DNA of 64,000 bases, taken from assembly GCA_002197995.1 (NCBI GenBank), contig NGZR01000006.1, positions 1,364,001 to 1,428,000 on the forward strand. The letters are read 5' to 3'. Source of the stretch: Gaeumannomyces sp. JS-464 (Eukaryota > Ascomycota > Sordariomycetes > Magnaporthales > Magnaporthaceae). This document shows positions 20,908-34,400 of this stretch, piece by piece. The first letter of the stretch is position 1, and each line of letters begins with the position of its first letter. The notes below the pieces were generated by a model, which saw nothing but the letters and a program-made list of their open reading frames with translations, searched no databases and was not told the origin of the DNA. The translations under genes and the position numbers were made by a program.

Positions 20908-21328
20908 ATGGAAGCTTTCATTCATCAGGGTGAGGTTGTTCTACTAGCTGGGGCTCCGTTTTTCTACAGCGGACTTGGGTTTTGGTCGCCCTCATTTTTT
21001 CCTTTTTCGGATTGTCCGGGCAGCCCGGTATCAAATCTTGGATGCCAAATACATTCGCGTTGCAGTGAGCGAGAGGGACAACGCCACGACGTCGCTAGAA
21101 ATGCCGCTGCTGCTGAAGGCCATCTGGAGCTCGGGGCTCTTCAGGGATGGCCAGGATGATGATGATAATGATGGTGATGATGAGAGCGAGGAGCCGCATA
21201 ATATGGCCCTTCTGGACATGGGCAACGAGTTCTCTTCCGGGCTTGATGGCGAATCAGAACCTGAGCAAGAATTTTGGGACAAGTTTGCTGAGGCGGAAGA
21301 GGACTGGCAGGGCGGCATGGACATCTGA
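20908..21328 (+). CDS. Small acidic hypothetical protein
   Basis: A 22-nt first exon (20908-20929) spliced over a GTGAGG...CAG intron to 21024-21328 gives 108 residues. An unspliced alternative is an ORF from 20975. The second exon encodes YQILDAKYIRVAVSERD, a leucine-rich stretch, then a run of aspartates and a glutamate-rich tail ending in EDWQGGMDI. It starts 78 bp after the FAD-vWA stop on the same strand, so it could also be a further exon of an alternative transcript. No domain is recognised. Confidence 0.35.
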
Positions 21329-22408
21329 TCCCTCTCCGAGGGCGGACCGGGGACGGTGAATCTGGAATCTGGGGGACCGCTCTCCATCCACTTGATGTTC
21401 TGCCGCAGCTACAGTGACTGCCTACGTGTGGCCGAGGGGCGCGTCGGCAGCAGCAGCAGCTGCATTACTATGTTACCCCGACGGCGAGTTCGGGAGCTGC
21501 GCCGAGACGGTGTCGGCGTGCCCAGTGTCCGCGACTTCCGGCTGGTCGGTTTCTGCCCTGTTCGATCCCTGCCTGCCCGATCTCTGCTCGTATCATCCCA
21601 AAGTGCTGTCAAGCACTCTTTTTTTTCACCCCTCAAGAACAAATGAGCTCCAGGAAACGGCACTGTTCCTCCAACAATGTCCCTAGCGCCCAGCTGAAGC
21701 TAATTACTTTCTCGATCAGTTAGCGGCTGTGACGTCAGTCAGGATGGAAGGGAGCGCCAGGTTTTGCGTAAAAAGTCAGGCGGAAATCGTGATCCAAATA
21801 GGCGCTATCCACACACGCGTTGACACCCGACGACGCAATCCGTGTAGTGTTCGCAATGCCCCGGGACAGCCAAGGCCTGACCGGGCGCTAGCAACGAACC
21901 GAACACCTCCGATTTAGTCATAGCAAAGGGTAGCGTTATCAAAAGGCTCGCTGGTATTGGTGAGGCGTATCCGTGGCTTCCAGATGCATGTAAACGCTCT
22001 CAGCCACAGAGCCATATCCGGGGCTGATAGACCCCGCGCCAATAGGTGTGGAGGTATTAGGAGGATAAAAACCCCTCCGTATCCTGTGGGCATCATCTGG
22101 GCACACATCCAGTCGCGGCATGGGAGCGACGGCGGTTTGGGTGTTCGGTCGTTTTTTTCAATCGCCGCTTTTGTATCCACATCCGCCGCTTTTCCCCCTG
22201 GTTTTTATTATGGTGTTTAAAACACTTCGGGAGGTTGGTCCCCGGGTTCGCGATTCGGTCGCGGAGGGTGTCCAGCAATACCAGCAGTAGCAAATGGAGC
22301 TGGCCCGATAGCAAAGTCTCCAGGGCGGTCCCCAAATGCTTAGCCCTAGTTAAAACTAGCCGCTGCCTTACCATCACCTACCATTAAACCACCAGACCTT
22401 CCCTCCCC
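21329..22408. other. Intergenic, no gene seen
   Basis: Only short frames without motifs or consistent composition are seen. Confidence 0.4.
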
Positions 22409-23259
22409 ATGCCGACCCTGTGCTAACCCCCGGTGTCCGCTTCGGGCCGGCGGCGGGCCCGGCATCGTGGGGCCTCCTCATCCTCCCCGACAAAACCACC
22501 CCCTCGGCCTACTTTGTCCGTCTCCTCGACGCCATCTTTACCCTCGCCCTGCAGGCCGATGCCTCTTGCGCCGCCGACATCTTAACCCCGACCCGCCTCG
22601 CCGCCGTGTACGACGAGCTGGGCTACGCGCCCGACGGCAACCTGCCGTTGCTGCTTTCACGCCACGCGCACCAGGGGGGCGACTGCTCCCCGCACGCGAG
22701 AGTGAATGCGGGCATGGAGATGGCATAGCGCATCTTCGGGCTGGAATACACGGCCGTAACAGCGACGACGGCCCCGGGCCTCACCAAGCAGGGCTTCAAG
22801 GCCATAATGGTGCGTGACGGGCTGATCTACCCTGCCGATCAGGCAAAGGCCTACTCCGCCCTCCTCGCACGCCACCGCGACAGGCTTTCTGCCCAGGGAG
22901 CGGTGGCGTTCCCCGCCGGCCCCGTCGGGACGGAGTCACTGGTGCCGCCTGGGGTCCCGGCGACGGGAGACGCGGAAACGCAGAGGGTTTGCAAGGAGAG
23001 GGAGGCTGCTTGGGTGAGGGAATATAGGTGCCGGTTTGGCGGCGGGCAGGCACAGCAAGGGATCGGGACGGGCGCTGCTGATGTGGCCATGGCAATGCAA
23101 GTCCAGCGTGGCAGGTCTGCGCGGCGTGCTAGTGCTGCGCATCTGCAGATGGAGACGTTCCGGCACAATATGACGATGGAAGCCATGACCCCGGGCTACA
23201 GGGTGCCGAATGGGTGGGGAGGCTACAATTATCATTACACGGGCGGGCTTAACCGGTAG
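22409..23259 (+). pseudogene. Hypothetical protein with early frameshift and one internal TAG
   Basis: One frame runs from 22420 to 23259 except for a TAG at 22726-22728. It reads like a single protein of about 280 residues: PASWGLLILPDKTTPSAYF, an alpha-helical segment, LTPTRLAAVYDELGYAPDGN, GLEYTAVTATTAPGLTKQGF, then a polar C-terminus ending PNGWGGYNYHYTGGLNR. The best start ATG (22409) lies in another frame, so a small indel or an unseen 5' intron is needed. The TAG could be a CAG-to-TAG transition. Codon use is GC-rich at third positions like the real genes nearby. I do not recognise the family. Confidence 0.45.
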
Positions 23260-23735
23260 GAGCCTTTGCGGTGCTTTTTCAATTTCGCCAAACTCCAGGC
23301 GGACATTCCAGATTGAGTCTATGACGACAGGTTTTGCGGGCATCATCTCGAGGCCATGTAAGCTACGTGTGCCTGCCTACACCTACATAGGTAGTCTCTC
23401 CCGAAAACCTTTGGCCGTCTGTCCCAATCGGGTTAGTCAGAATCGCGGCTCAGGCTCGCGTCACCCCTGCTCACCCCCGCACAATGATGCTCAGGGATAA
23501 AATCACCACGACACCACCTCCTTCCCACACAACGCACCACCTATGCCACATTTACAGCTAACATCGTTTTGACCTTCCTTTTAATTTTTGTCGATTTTTA
23601 TGCGTGCTTCCGTTATGGACGAGAATTCGGCCGCCGCTGCGCTACCAGAAAAGGGGACGATGTCACGGGAGTCGAGGACAGAAAGGCAAGGCTGCAATAA
23701 ACCCTCAATTAGAAGATACGATACAAAAGTGGTGC
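23260..23735. other. Intergenic, no gene seen
   Basis: An open frame starting at 23588 runs into the LINE start and has no motif. Confidence 0.4.
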
Positions 23736-23875
23736 ACCTTTCCTCGAATTCACCAATTCTTGGCATTGCGCTGTTAGTGCACACCGCCAAATTGTATACA
23801 AATCCTTAACACCCGCCAATCCAGCGACCTAACACCAATAACACGCCCGCCAACGGCGCTAGCGACGGCACCATG

Positions 23876-25765
23876 CCGTTGCCAACGGCCCCCCCTCAGC
23901 CAGCAGGGTGGCGCACACTCTCCTTAGGGGCCCCTCGGCCCGGAGGAGCGCGGCGCTGCCGCACCGGCCCCCGCGCTTTTTAGCGCACACGCACGCAAAT
24001 ACGCCGTCCCCGTTGCGAAACGCGCAACACCCAACAAGGCCTAAACAGGGCCAGGAAGACCTCCACGGCGTCGGCACCGACACAAGTGCCCCTTTCCCTT
24101 CCCCCCTACCTTACACCCCAACGACACCCCTTCCCCAGCCCCAGCCCTACCCTTTCCCCAAGCCCCCCACGCGCTACAGCGCCCTCCCCCCTCCCCCCGG
24201 TTTAATGGCCCGATGGCCCGACCCCCGGGTCGGCCGCAGCGGCCGCGGAAGAGATAATCGCGAGCTTTACGCGTAAACAAAGCTAAACGGCCCTGATTTG
24301 CGCCACGTTAGCCTGATCGATAAACGCCGGCATCGCTTCCCTACCCCCTAAAGCGGCGCGCGAAGCGCACGGCTGGAAAGTTTGCTTTTTGGAATACGCG
24401 AAAAAAGCGCTGCTAGGCCAGCCAGCCCTTTCCGGGGGGACGGAAAAGCCCTTGCAACCCTTAAACCCAACAACGCGCCCGGCACGCAACGCCCGGCCCC
24501 GATCACTTACGCGGACGCGGCCCGTACGGGTTTTTAACAGCCCCAGCCACCCGCACAAGCCCCAAAAAACCGTGCACCCCGGGCACCCCGGGAGCCCCGC
24601 CTACCCGCCGGTTTTAAACCCGATTACCGAATTTTAATTAAAATCCCGGAAGAACGGCAGGCTTGGGCTAATAGCCAAACGGGCTTTAGCATTCGCAAAG
24701 CCCTCGCCAATAGCAAGGACCTTCCGTTTGCTATAGCGGACGTCCTGGAAGCCTACTGAATTTTAACGGGATTCGCATTAAAGGCTAAAACAGCCGACAT
24801 TTAGGATCGGCTTTTTTAGCACCGTTTAAATCTAAGCTGCTTATATAACGCCGAACGGGCCGAAAAGCTTAAATTTTGGCTTAACTACGTCGTTTTTAAA
24901 TGCTTAACCACTTTAATAAACGGTTTCGAACAAAAAATCCCCGTATTTAAAAAACTAGTTTAGGAGGAGGTGAAAGCTTAAATAAAAATTAAACTGGTAA
25001 GCGTTAAGCTTTTCGGGGTTAACGCAAACTATTAAAAGCGTATATTATAAATTATATCTTTTTATACGCGCGTAGCTAAGTTTAAGCTTTAAAAAATAAC
25101 TTCTTTTTTACGCCGCGTTTAACAACACCTGCTAGTTATTTAACATACCTCTGGTTGCCACGGTTTTTACGTGGCCCGCAATTGCGCCCGGGCCGATAAG
25201 TGCTTTTAATGCGGGAAAATAAACAGCGATTAGCACGTATAGCCGTGTACGGCCCCCTCGCAATGCGCACATTGCTTAGGCCCGTATTTTGCTAACCATT
25301 CGAACTATTTTATAAAGCTTATACGGGTAAATAAAATGCTAAAGCATTTAACGCATAAAAAGAAAAGTGCTATTAAAAGGTTAAGCGCGTAAACGTACCG
25401 GGCGGCGATAAACAAAGCGGCGGAAACCGTTGCGGCCGCGGCCGTTGCCACCGCTAACACCTTTTTTTACAACCGTTGTTATTACGAGCAATTCCGCCGT
25501 AGTTAATAACTCGACGGTGAACTTTATAACCGCCGCAACTATTATAGCTAACGCCGCTATTATTTCGGCTGTTACCGCTGATGTTAACCCCGCGGCCGAT
25601 ATTGTTAACGCCGCTATTTCCGCCATTTTTACCGCCGCCGTTACCGCCGCCGTTACCGCCGCAGTTATAAGTTTAGCAAAATTGCCGGCTTTTAAAAGCG
25701 GGGCCCGTTCGGCTGGCAAGAAAAAGCATTTTGCAAAAAAACCGAAGGTTAACTTTAATAACTAA
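23876..25765 (+). pseudogene. LINE ORF1 remnant (copy 2)
   Basis: This is the counterpart of copy 1 ORF1. Blocks such as ERQAWANSQTGFSIRKALA (near 24655-24710) and cysteine-rich knuckle residues near 25160-25320 survive. Many CAG, CAA and TGG codons have become stops, and some knuckle cysteines and glycines are changed. The alanine-rich C-terminal tract of copy 1 has become rich in threonine, valine and isoleucine through GCC-to-ACC and GTC-type transitions. Not functional. Confidence 0.6.
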
Positions 25766-27394
25766 TACGAAGTATTAGCGAATATGAAGCTAAACTTTCC
25801 CGAGCCCGAAAAGGTTATTAAAATAAATGAAAACCTTTTAAAAAATGCTAACGCTCCTGCTAGCTAATAGCTTTAAAGCCAAAATCTTTAATACACTATC
25901 GCCGTTTTTATTTATGCTAATAGCTAACCGAACATAACAAACGTATAGGAATAAAGCCCGGCGTTTAGGGCTTTGCCCCGAACGCCGCCGTGTTTTAATC
26001 GCCGTTTAAGCGAACGTTCGACGTAATTGGGTAGCGGCGGTTATTTTGTTCCAATTATACTGGAGTTAAAAAATCGACGTGGTTTTAATGCAAAAGCCTC
26101 CTAACGGGTGGAAAAGGAAGCTTATGCTATGCACCCACCCGTTATACGAACTATTTACCTTGGTAAATAGTTAACACGACTATTAAACCAAGCCTCGGGT
26201 AATAACTTACGTATAAAAAGACTTTAAGCTTCGGCTAATAACGAACCGGTTGGGAAGTAACACTCGGGATATCTTTTAGCTTACCGTAGCCAAGTGTACT
26301 TTCGTTAACGTATATAAGCTTTTAAAGGACCTTTTGGAACCCTTGTTAAACTTTTTACTACGTTAGCATTTAACGGCAAAAAGCATCGTTACTAGGGATT
26401 TTAACGTATCGTTTTTAAGGCAAAACCCAGCCAAAAATAATAGGAATAAAAGCTAGGATATAACTTAATAAGCTAATACTTATAACCTTTTCCTATTTAC
26501 TAACCCAAGCTAACTTACGCACGATAAAAAAAGCGTTTTTAAACTTTACCTTTTTTAACGCCCTGTTAGTAATAACGGAAATTAATTTTTTGCTAGCAAT
26601 TAATTTGGACTATTGCATAATACGAATCGAAGTTTTTAACCTTAATAACGTTATTTTTAATTGCTAGCGGATTACGCTGCTCGACGATAAACTTTCAACT
26701 TTTGCAAACGCGGTAGCAACCGGTGCCAAAAGCTTGCCGCTATTTAAAAGTTTGCACGCTACGGGTTATTTAAATAAAGCAGCTAAAGCATTAATAAACT
26801 TGTTAAAAAGTGCGGTTAGCTACTTTCGGCCGAAGGCTTAAAGCCGAAAAAAAGCCAACCGTAATAAAACGAAAAGTGCGTTAACGTATAACGGGATTTT
26901 GCAAAAGTTATAGTAAAAGGCGGGCTTTTTACGGCCGAAGCTTACGTTTTAAAAACTACAATCCGGGCGGCTAAAAAATAGCACTGGGAAAAACGTATTA
27001 AAGAAATGGATTTTTTGGAAACGCTATACCGTGCTATAAAATGGCATAAACTCGCATTTGTTATACGGCTCCCCTTATTAAATATCGACGAAAAGGCTAT
27101 AATAGCTTTAAAAGATAAAGCGAAAGCATTAAGCCGCAAAATCCTTTGCAGGTTTACGGCGGAAAACGATTTACAAAAAAACCCGTTATAAAAAAAAGCT
27201 TTTTAAAAAACCGCACAACTCTCGTAAAACCCCTACGTCCTTTTAAAAAAAAGGTCGGAAGTGCATTATAAGCACGGCAAACACGGCTTTAAACGTCGAT
27301 TTTTTATTAGTTAAACTGTTTATAACTGTTTAGCCGGTAATAGGGGAATACGTTAAAGCTTTTTTCAAAAGCATGCTTTAAAGCCGGGCATTAC

Positions 27395-27824
27395 TATTAC
27401 GATTAGCATGCAAGCTTTAAAGCAGCAGGACGGGAAAAAGGCCCAAATAGTGCCCTTACCCCGCATTAAAACACGTGGAGTTACGTAACCCAAAAAGGAT
27501 TTGTGGATTTGTAAAAGCCAAAAAACAAAACGACAAATCCAAAAGGGATTTATAAATTTATGGCAAGCCAAAAACAAAGTTATAAATCTAAAAACTACTA
27601 AGAAAAAGGCAATGTGTATATAAAAAATGGATTTCCTATTGTTTTAGGTAGCTTTAACTAAGGTTTCAGCATTAATTAACCTAAGTTAGCTTCCAAATAT
27701 CTCCTAAAACAAGCAATTAAATTGTCTTTTTAAGTTACGTGATTTCCTATCCACTAGCACTAGCGATACTGTCCTTTCCACTTTCGAAATGCCCTACTTT
27801 AAGAGCAAACCCCTAATTGTAATA
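27395..27824 (+). repeat. Solo LTR, family A, copy 2
   Basis: The 430-bp relative of 12097-12511 has TG/CA ends mutated to TA...TA and a perfect 5-bp duplication, ATTAC (27390-27394 and 27825-27829). It lies in the LINE copy 2 reverse transcriptase region. Confidence 0.8.
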
Positions 27825-27948
27825 ATTACTCGGGTTTTTTTTCGCATAGCGGAAGTGGTAATGTTAAAAAAGCTTAATAAAAAAGATATAACGGATCCGA
27901 AATCCTACCGCCTGATAGCTTTACTCCCATGTTTAAAAAAAGGGTTAA

Positions 27949-28164
27949 TGTTACGGCCAGTAAGGCCTTTGTTAATAGCTAAAAGTGCGGGGCTTGTGGA
28001 AACCCGCAGCCCTTATCGCGGATAAGAGCGGGCCCCACTAGCGGCCCTTTACAAAATTAGGGATATCCTAATTTTGTGCAGGTCGGGCCTTCCGGGCCTC
28101 CTTTTTTAAAATAACAATCGACTTTATTGCTAACGTTTACTTTGCTTGCTTAACAGCCTTAATA
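27949..28164 (+). repeat. Gypsy 5' LTR
   Basis: This 216-bp LTR matches 36284-36499 along its length with mostly transition differences. It contains a GGCC-rich block and an inverted motif around GGATATCC. Confidence 0.8.
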
Positions 28165-28166
28165 AA

Positions 28167-28180
28167 TGGTAGCAACTCGG
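28167..28180 (+). other. Gypsy primer-binding site
   Basis: TGGTAGCAACTCGG begins with TGGTAGC, which fits complementarity to the 3' end of an initiator tRNA-Met (the Ty1 site also begins TGGTAGC). The same 12 bases occur after the putative LTR at 15224-15333. Confidence 0.55.
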
Positions 28181-28439
28181 AAAACCTAAGCGACCGACGC
28201 TTGTAATCGCGAAAGTATTACATCCTTTTTAATTCTCCCGAAAATCCGACTTGTTATTGCGCGACGATCTTCCTTTTAATTAATTTTTTAATCGGTTTTT
28301 GTTATAACGACGCCGATTTTTACGTTCCGACCAGCTTAAAACGCGAAAAACGCTTTACCTTACCTTTTTCCCTTTAAACGGGATCTTTTTTTACGTTAAG
28401 CTTTAAGCGGGCGAAAATTTTAAATTCTTTATTTTTTAC

Positions 28440-31400
28440 TTACCTACCTACCCAATTTAATCAGCTGTTACTTCGCTATTACCCAGCTATAAAAAATACC
28501 ATAGCGAACTTTTTTTTGCTCGAGGACCACTTTTAAGATTAAAGCAAAAAAGCGCTTATGCCCGGCGTAATGCTTAAGTTTTTTTTACTTAAAAATAGCA
28601 GTTTTGCATTACATAAAGCCATTACCGATTTATTACATAATGATAGTGTGCAAATGGAACGGGCTAAGCGCGTTAAGCCAATTGGCGCATTAATTTTCCC
28701 TTTTGCTTAAAGCATTAAAGTGCTAATTAAAGCACCCGTTGTTGTTTACACTTTGCCTTTTTTTCCGTTTCCAATCCGCATTCGGAAAAAGATCGATTTT
28801 AGCTACCAATTTTAACCAACGCGTTTACAACCTTTTAAACCGGATCGCGAAGCGGCTTTTTAAGCCTCGACGGAAAATGACGAGTATTAACGCGTTACTC
28901 GTAAAAACGAAAGTTTTAAGCCTGGATTTAATAGCGACTTTATTCGCCGCATAAAATTACAAATCCAAAAGCAAAATGACCGACTTTATTAGGCTTTCGA
29001 TCGGTTTAACGAACTACGAAAAAGCTAGCGCTAATTCCAAAAAAGCCAGCGTTAATTTCGAAAAACTTAAGACGAGCAAACTTGGACTTTTAAACATATC
29101 ATAACGAAATTAAGCAGTATCGAAAACAGCCGCGAGCATTTTAAGCGCTTTAAATACCAGCGTTATTACGGCTCGAATGCTACTAGTAATCGTGCTTGTT
29201 AGCTTTTACCGGATTTACGTAAAGCTAATTACCGGCTTAGTAAAATCTAACGAGGTAAGCAGCCGGCCGTTAAGCCTAAAACTAAAAACCTAATTAATAT
29301 AAGCAAGTTTGCTATAAAAGCTAATCGGTATAAGGAGCCCGATCGTAATTATAACCGGATTTCCCGTACGGTTATAGCCAATCGAAGCCGTAATTTATAA
29401 GCTATTTTTAATTTTAATTCGAACTTTAGCGAAAATTAAGGCCGAGCCCCGCTAAATTCCCAATCCGCTTAATACGTTAGGGAAAGTTAACATACGGGCT
29501 AACTTTACCCTTTTAAAACCGGAAAAGTCGAAAACTTACCCCGTTAAAAGTTGCATCAACCTTTTCGGGCCACGCTTACTAACACCTTTCGATAAAATCC
29601 AGCTTATAACTTTAACAACCTTTACGCTTCGGATCGCAAAAATCGCAACCAAAACAACCGTCGCCGATAAAATTAAAAGGAGGCCGACGATTTGGCGATT
29701 CGTGCTCGGCGCTAATAAACCGTTAATATTAACGTGTTAATTCGGCTTTAAAAAAATCGCTTCCTTTTTAAGCGAAAAATGACTAACATTTTCGATTTTT
29801 ATTAAAAGGATTTAAAAAATTAAGGCATTTTTTTTAACTTAAAGCTAATAATTTTTATAAACGTTTATTTATTTACGAAACGCATTAACACTTTTTGTAA
29901 AAACCTAAACACGGTTTAAAACGTCGACTATTAGCTTTTTAACCTTTTTTAAACTTTATTAGGAAGATTAGCATTTATTTAGTAAAATAGCTAATTGGAC
30001 CGCGATAAGCGTGCGGCTTTAAAAGCTTAAAGTTTTACGGCAGTTTTTACGGCTTTAAAGCGATAATTCGCCCCAAATGCTAGCAAAGCTACTAAGCTTT
30101 TTACCGAAACGACTTTTAACTTTCGTAATTTGGCTATAAATAAATTTGCTTTGCATTAATTTGTATTTAAAATGCTCCGTTACGTTAAGGGCATAAGCAT
30201 TACTTAAAATAGCAATTAGTACGGTATAATAATCCAAATTTGGAACCGTTTAAATTTAAGCATCCAAATAAGGCTGCGAGCTTTTAAACTTACGGAAACT
30301 CGGGCTAAATATCTACGCTTATTAAAAAAATAACCTCGTTTATTACTATCGCTAAAAAGAACTATCCTAATACGATTGCTAAAAAGCATAACTTTCGCTA
30401 AAAGGTTATATTAACAATTACGTTAGTAAGCATAAGCATCGCGAAAATTGTAACTTTATAAAAAGTACCGAAATAACCGTTACCGGCACCGTTATAACTT
30501 TTATTAAAGTAACCGGTATAACTTATACCATTATAAATTTTATAAAAATTACCGCCGAAATGATTGGGATTGCGGCTATAAGCCCCGCGACGATTACAAA
30601 CCTTACGATAAGCGTAACGAATATAAGGCTCGTAATAATCGCAAAAACGATTATAAGTAAGCTAATAAACACGGTAATCGCCGCGATAAAAACCGTAATA
30701 ACTGTTAGCAAAACCGCATTTATAACGTTAATAACGGTAACACAAGTGCAAAGGATTTTCCAAGCGCTTATAGCGATATTAACGATAACGACGATGCTAA
30801 CGAGGCTTTTTTAATCGATATAAACGACATTTATGCTATTAATAATCGCTAAATCGATTTATAAATTTGCAAGCGTTACGACATCATTATACCTTTTTGC
30901 AATTTGCTTTTCGCTTATTTTACAGCTTATTTTAGCGAATTTATTTATTAAATTAACGAAAACTATACTCCCCACGTGTTTAAAAAAATTAACGTCGTAA
31001 AAAAAACCATTAAAGTTAACGCCGAGGCAGTTTTTTTTAAGCGGATATTTATATGCCAAAATAACGATTCGGCTTTTTATTAACGGCCAAAAAACTTAAA
31101 TTTATATTAATTTCGGATTTAGCCGAAACCTTATCGCTAAAAATTTCTTTCGCGATTACGAACATAAAATTTTCGACGTTATAAATCCTAACGCATAGCT
31201 TATTTTTTCCGGTTAAAATTTTAAACGACTTAAACGTGCTAATAAATTCGCCTAAATTACGTTTTTCACTTTCGGATTTTCTTTTAACGGTAATCCCGGA
31301 ATAATTTAGCAAACGGCTTACGTTTAAATTGTAAACCAATTAATAACCAGCATAATCTTCGAAATCGCCTTTTTTAAACCTCGAAATGCATTTATTAATT

Positions 31401-34400
31401 TTGCAACCGATTTAATTAATTTCCTTTTAAATTAATTTTACGTGCCTATTATAACAGTTAAAAAAGGCATAGCAATTGTGCGAGCAATTAAATGCTTTAA
31501 AGCAGTGGTAATTCCAGCCTAACAAATAGTAGTTATCCCGGTAACGTATTTCCCTTTCCCCAAAAAACGGAGTTTTTTGCTAAAAAGTAACCATCCTACC
31601 GTTTTTAATGCCGTGGTTAACTATAAAACTAAACCCGTTTGCTTAATTTATAACACGTCGAATTAACCCTTTTAACTGGCCAAAAATGCACGCATAGCTA
31701 CCATTACGAAGTATACGAACCAAATCCATTAAATGCTCGATTTTAAAATAGCTTTTAAGGCTATTACAAGCGGAACCGCACTAGCCACCGCGGCCTAAAG
31801 CTTTTAAGTTAAATACGGCGCTAAATACGGTTTCGAAACCTTTTTAACCTTCCTCTTTTCGGCCGAAACCCTTACGATTGAAACTGCTACCAATACCGGC
31901 TTTGGTAAAAAAAAAAAAGCAAGTAATTTAAGCAATGTAATTAAACTATAAGTTTTAAAACCTTTTACGGTTAAATAACTAAGCATTACTTACGGGTAAA
32001 TGCTAAAGTCCAAAAAACTTACGGGCGAAACGAGCGTGCCAATTAAAGTTACTTTTTAACCAGGTTTATAATATAACATTGGGAAAAGCAAAAGTAAAAA
32101 AGCCTATAGTGCTAAAAAAAAATCGACCTTTTAGGACTTTAAAAACTAGAATCCCGGTTTAAAAGTCGATATTAATTACGGAAACCTTATATTTAACCTT
32201 TCGAAATTTTTACCTAAAGTGCTAAAAAAGCGCTTAGCGATTAAAGCTTTTAGTAAAGCCCTTTATATTTTAACGAAGGATAAAGTGCACGTTTACAACG
32301 GCAACTTTACAAAGGCTCGTATTTTTAAAAACATTTATAAGCGGGCCGATATTTGGCAAAACCGTAGCCCTATCGATATCCCCGAAAACGAGCAAATGAA
32401 AATCCTTTTTATTAAAAAATGGTAAAATTAAAACGCTAAGCTATTTAACCGGCTTTATCCCGTGGCCCGCAAAAAAAAGGACGTTATCGACTAAACCTAC
32501 GATAAGCTTAACAAATAAAAGCGATTGGAACTAGTTAACCACGCTATTCCTTTTGCGTTTTTTTATTTCGTCGTATAGCGCATGGTACACGGCTAACTTA
32601 AAAGCCGTATAATCGTTAACCTACGCCAATTTAACAAAGTTACCGTGCTAAACGCTTACCTTTTACCTTTTTAACAAAACGTAATTAAAGTTTTTAGGGG
32701 TAAAAAATACGCAATAACCGTAAACGCAACGGCCTTTTTTTTTAATTCCTCGTGCACTTAAAGTATTAAAATAAGCTTACGATCGTAAACCACCGAGGTT
32801 TCGAACGTTTACGAATAGCTTTTATAAATACCGAAATAGCCCTGTTTACGTCCAAAGGTTTATGAATAACCTTTTTCGACCTTTTAAATCCTTTTACCGC
32901 TATTTTATCGACGATATTATCATTTTTTCGGACAATTTCCAAAACTATTAGCGTTACCTAAAAACGATTTTTAAAATGTTCGAAGATAAAAGCATAACTA
33001 TTTCCTTTAAAAAAAAGCTTCGTCGGGTATTTTAACGTCGAATTGCTTAAATTTTACGTCGACGCTTTAGGACTTTCCACTACGAAATTACGAGTTTAAA
33101 GTTTTAAAGATTTGGCTTTTCCCAGCACGTTTAAATCCCTAAAAACGTACCTTAGCGGCACTGGATTCCTGCGCTTTATAATCCCTTATTACGCTAAAAT
33201 CGCGGAGCTTTTGCAAAAGCGGAAAATCCTGCTACTAGCCGAAAGCCGGAAATAAGGCAAAGATAAAAGCGGCTAACGCTAGCACTACGCAAAAAGCACC
33301 GCTTTTACGCTTACCTTTGGCGAGATTAAATTTTTTAAAACACTCCAAAAGTTTATTTGCAAAAAGATGCGCTTACACCACCACGACCTAAACCGCACGC
33401 TATACTTGCAAATCGACAAAAGCTTTAAACGCGGCTTTAAAGTTATGGTTTTCCAAACCAAGCCGGAGTACGTTTAAAAGCTAAAAACTGTAATCCCGTT
33501 AATAATAGTTTTACCGATTATGTTTTTTAACCGATGCTTAACGGCTTTTAAGCTTAATTGCGGACCTTTAAAGTTGGAAATAGCCTGCCTAGTTTAAGCT
33601 TGCAAACGTGTAAAAATATAGATTTTAATTGGGGCGTGCTTACGCTAATCACAGTAATTAACAGGGTTACGTTTAGTTAGTACGGGCTTTGTTAAACACT
33701 ATAAGTAGCGCTGGCAGGGCCCTAAGCTTAGTGGGTGGTACAAGCTTGTATTGCAAAGAAAGGTCGCCAATTCGACTTTTTTATATACCCTCCGACATCG
33801 ATCCCGCGGGCCCCCCGCCCAAAAGGGTTCCGGTGCCGCACGCGATTTTCCGAAAAATTATTTTATATAGGGAAATTAAAAAATCGACCCACGGCCATTA
33901 AAGCCATTTTTACGTTAGGCCTTCAAATTTAACTTGTGCAATTTTCACCCCTGCCTCGACGCGTGCAAGGTAGGTGAATTAAGTAGCCCTATAGCGGCTA
34001 ACTTAGGCGTTGTAGCACGCTGTGGGCCGACCTTGTGCATAAATCCACAAAAGTACAAGGTAGGTAATACAAGGTAAGTAGTGCGGGGTAAGTAGGGTTT
34101 GTGCACCCAACTTTAGCTAAATATATTAGTTATTTTAACAAAACGATTTCGTATTGTCTTTTACTTTAACAATAAAAGCCGTATCGTTATGCTTACGAAT
34201 TATAATGCTACTTTTAAAATCGTTAATAGGACTTGTTTTAACATTATTTTTATAAACCGGGCTAATAAACGCTTAATAAACGCTTTCATTTATTTTAACA
34301 CTTACCTTTTGGACGTTTACCACGTGCTAAAACGCTTTAACCTTATGCCCGACGCATTATCCCGTTTCCCCGCAATTATTGAAAACCTTAAAACCCGCGC

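Noticed and set aside
23588..23809. 73-codon ORF at the LINE copy 2 boundary
   Set aside because: It crosses the element start at 23736, so the frame is accidental.
30523..30814. Isoleucine/valine-rich membrane-like ORFs on both strands
   Set aside because: They are a by-product of transition mutation in the Gypsy element; no other coding sign.
33717..33795. Functional tRNA-Cys gene
   Set aside because: The anticodon and acceptor stems are mismatched and the T-arm is degenerate; a tRNA-derived SINE head fits better.
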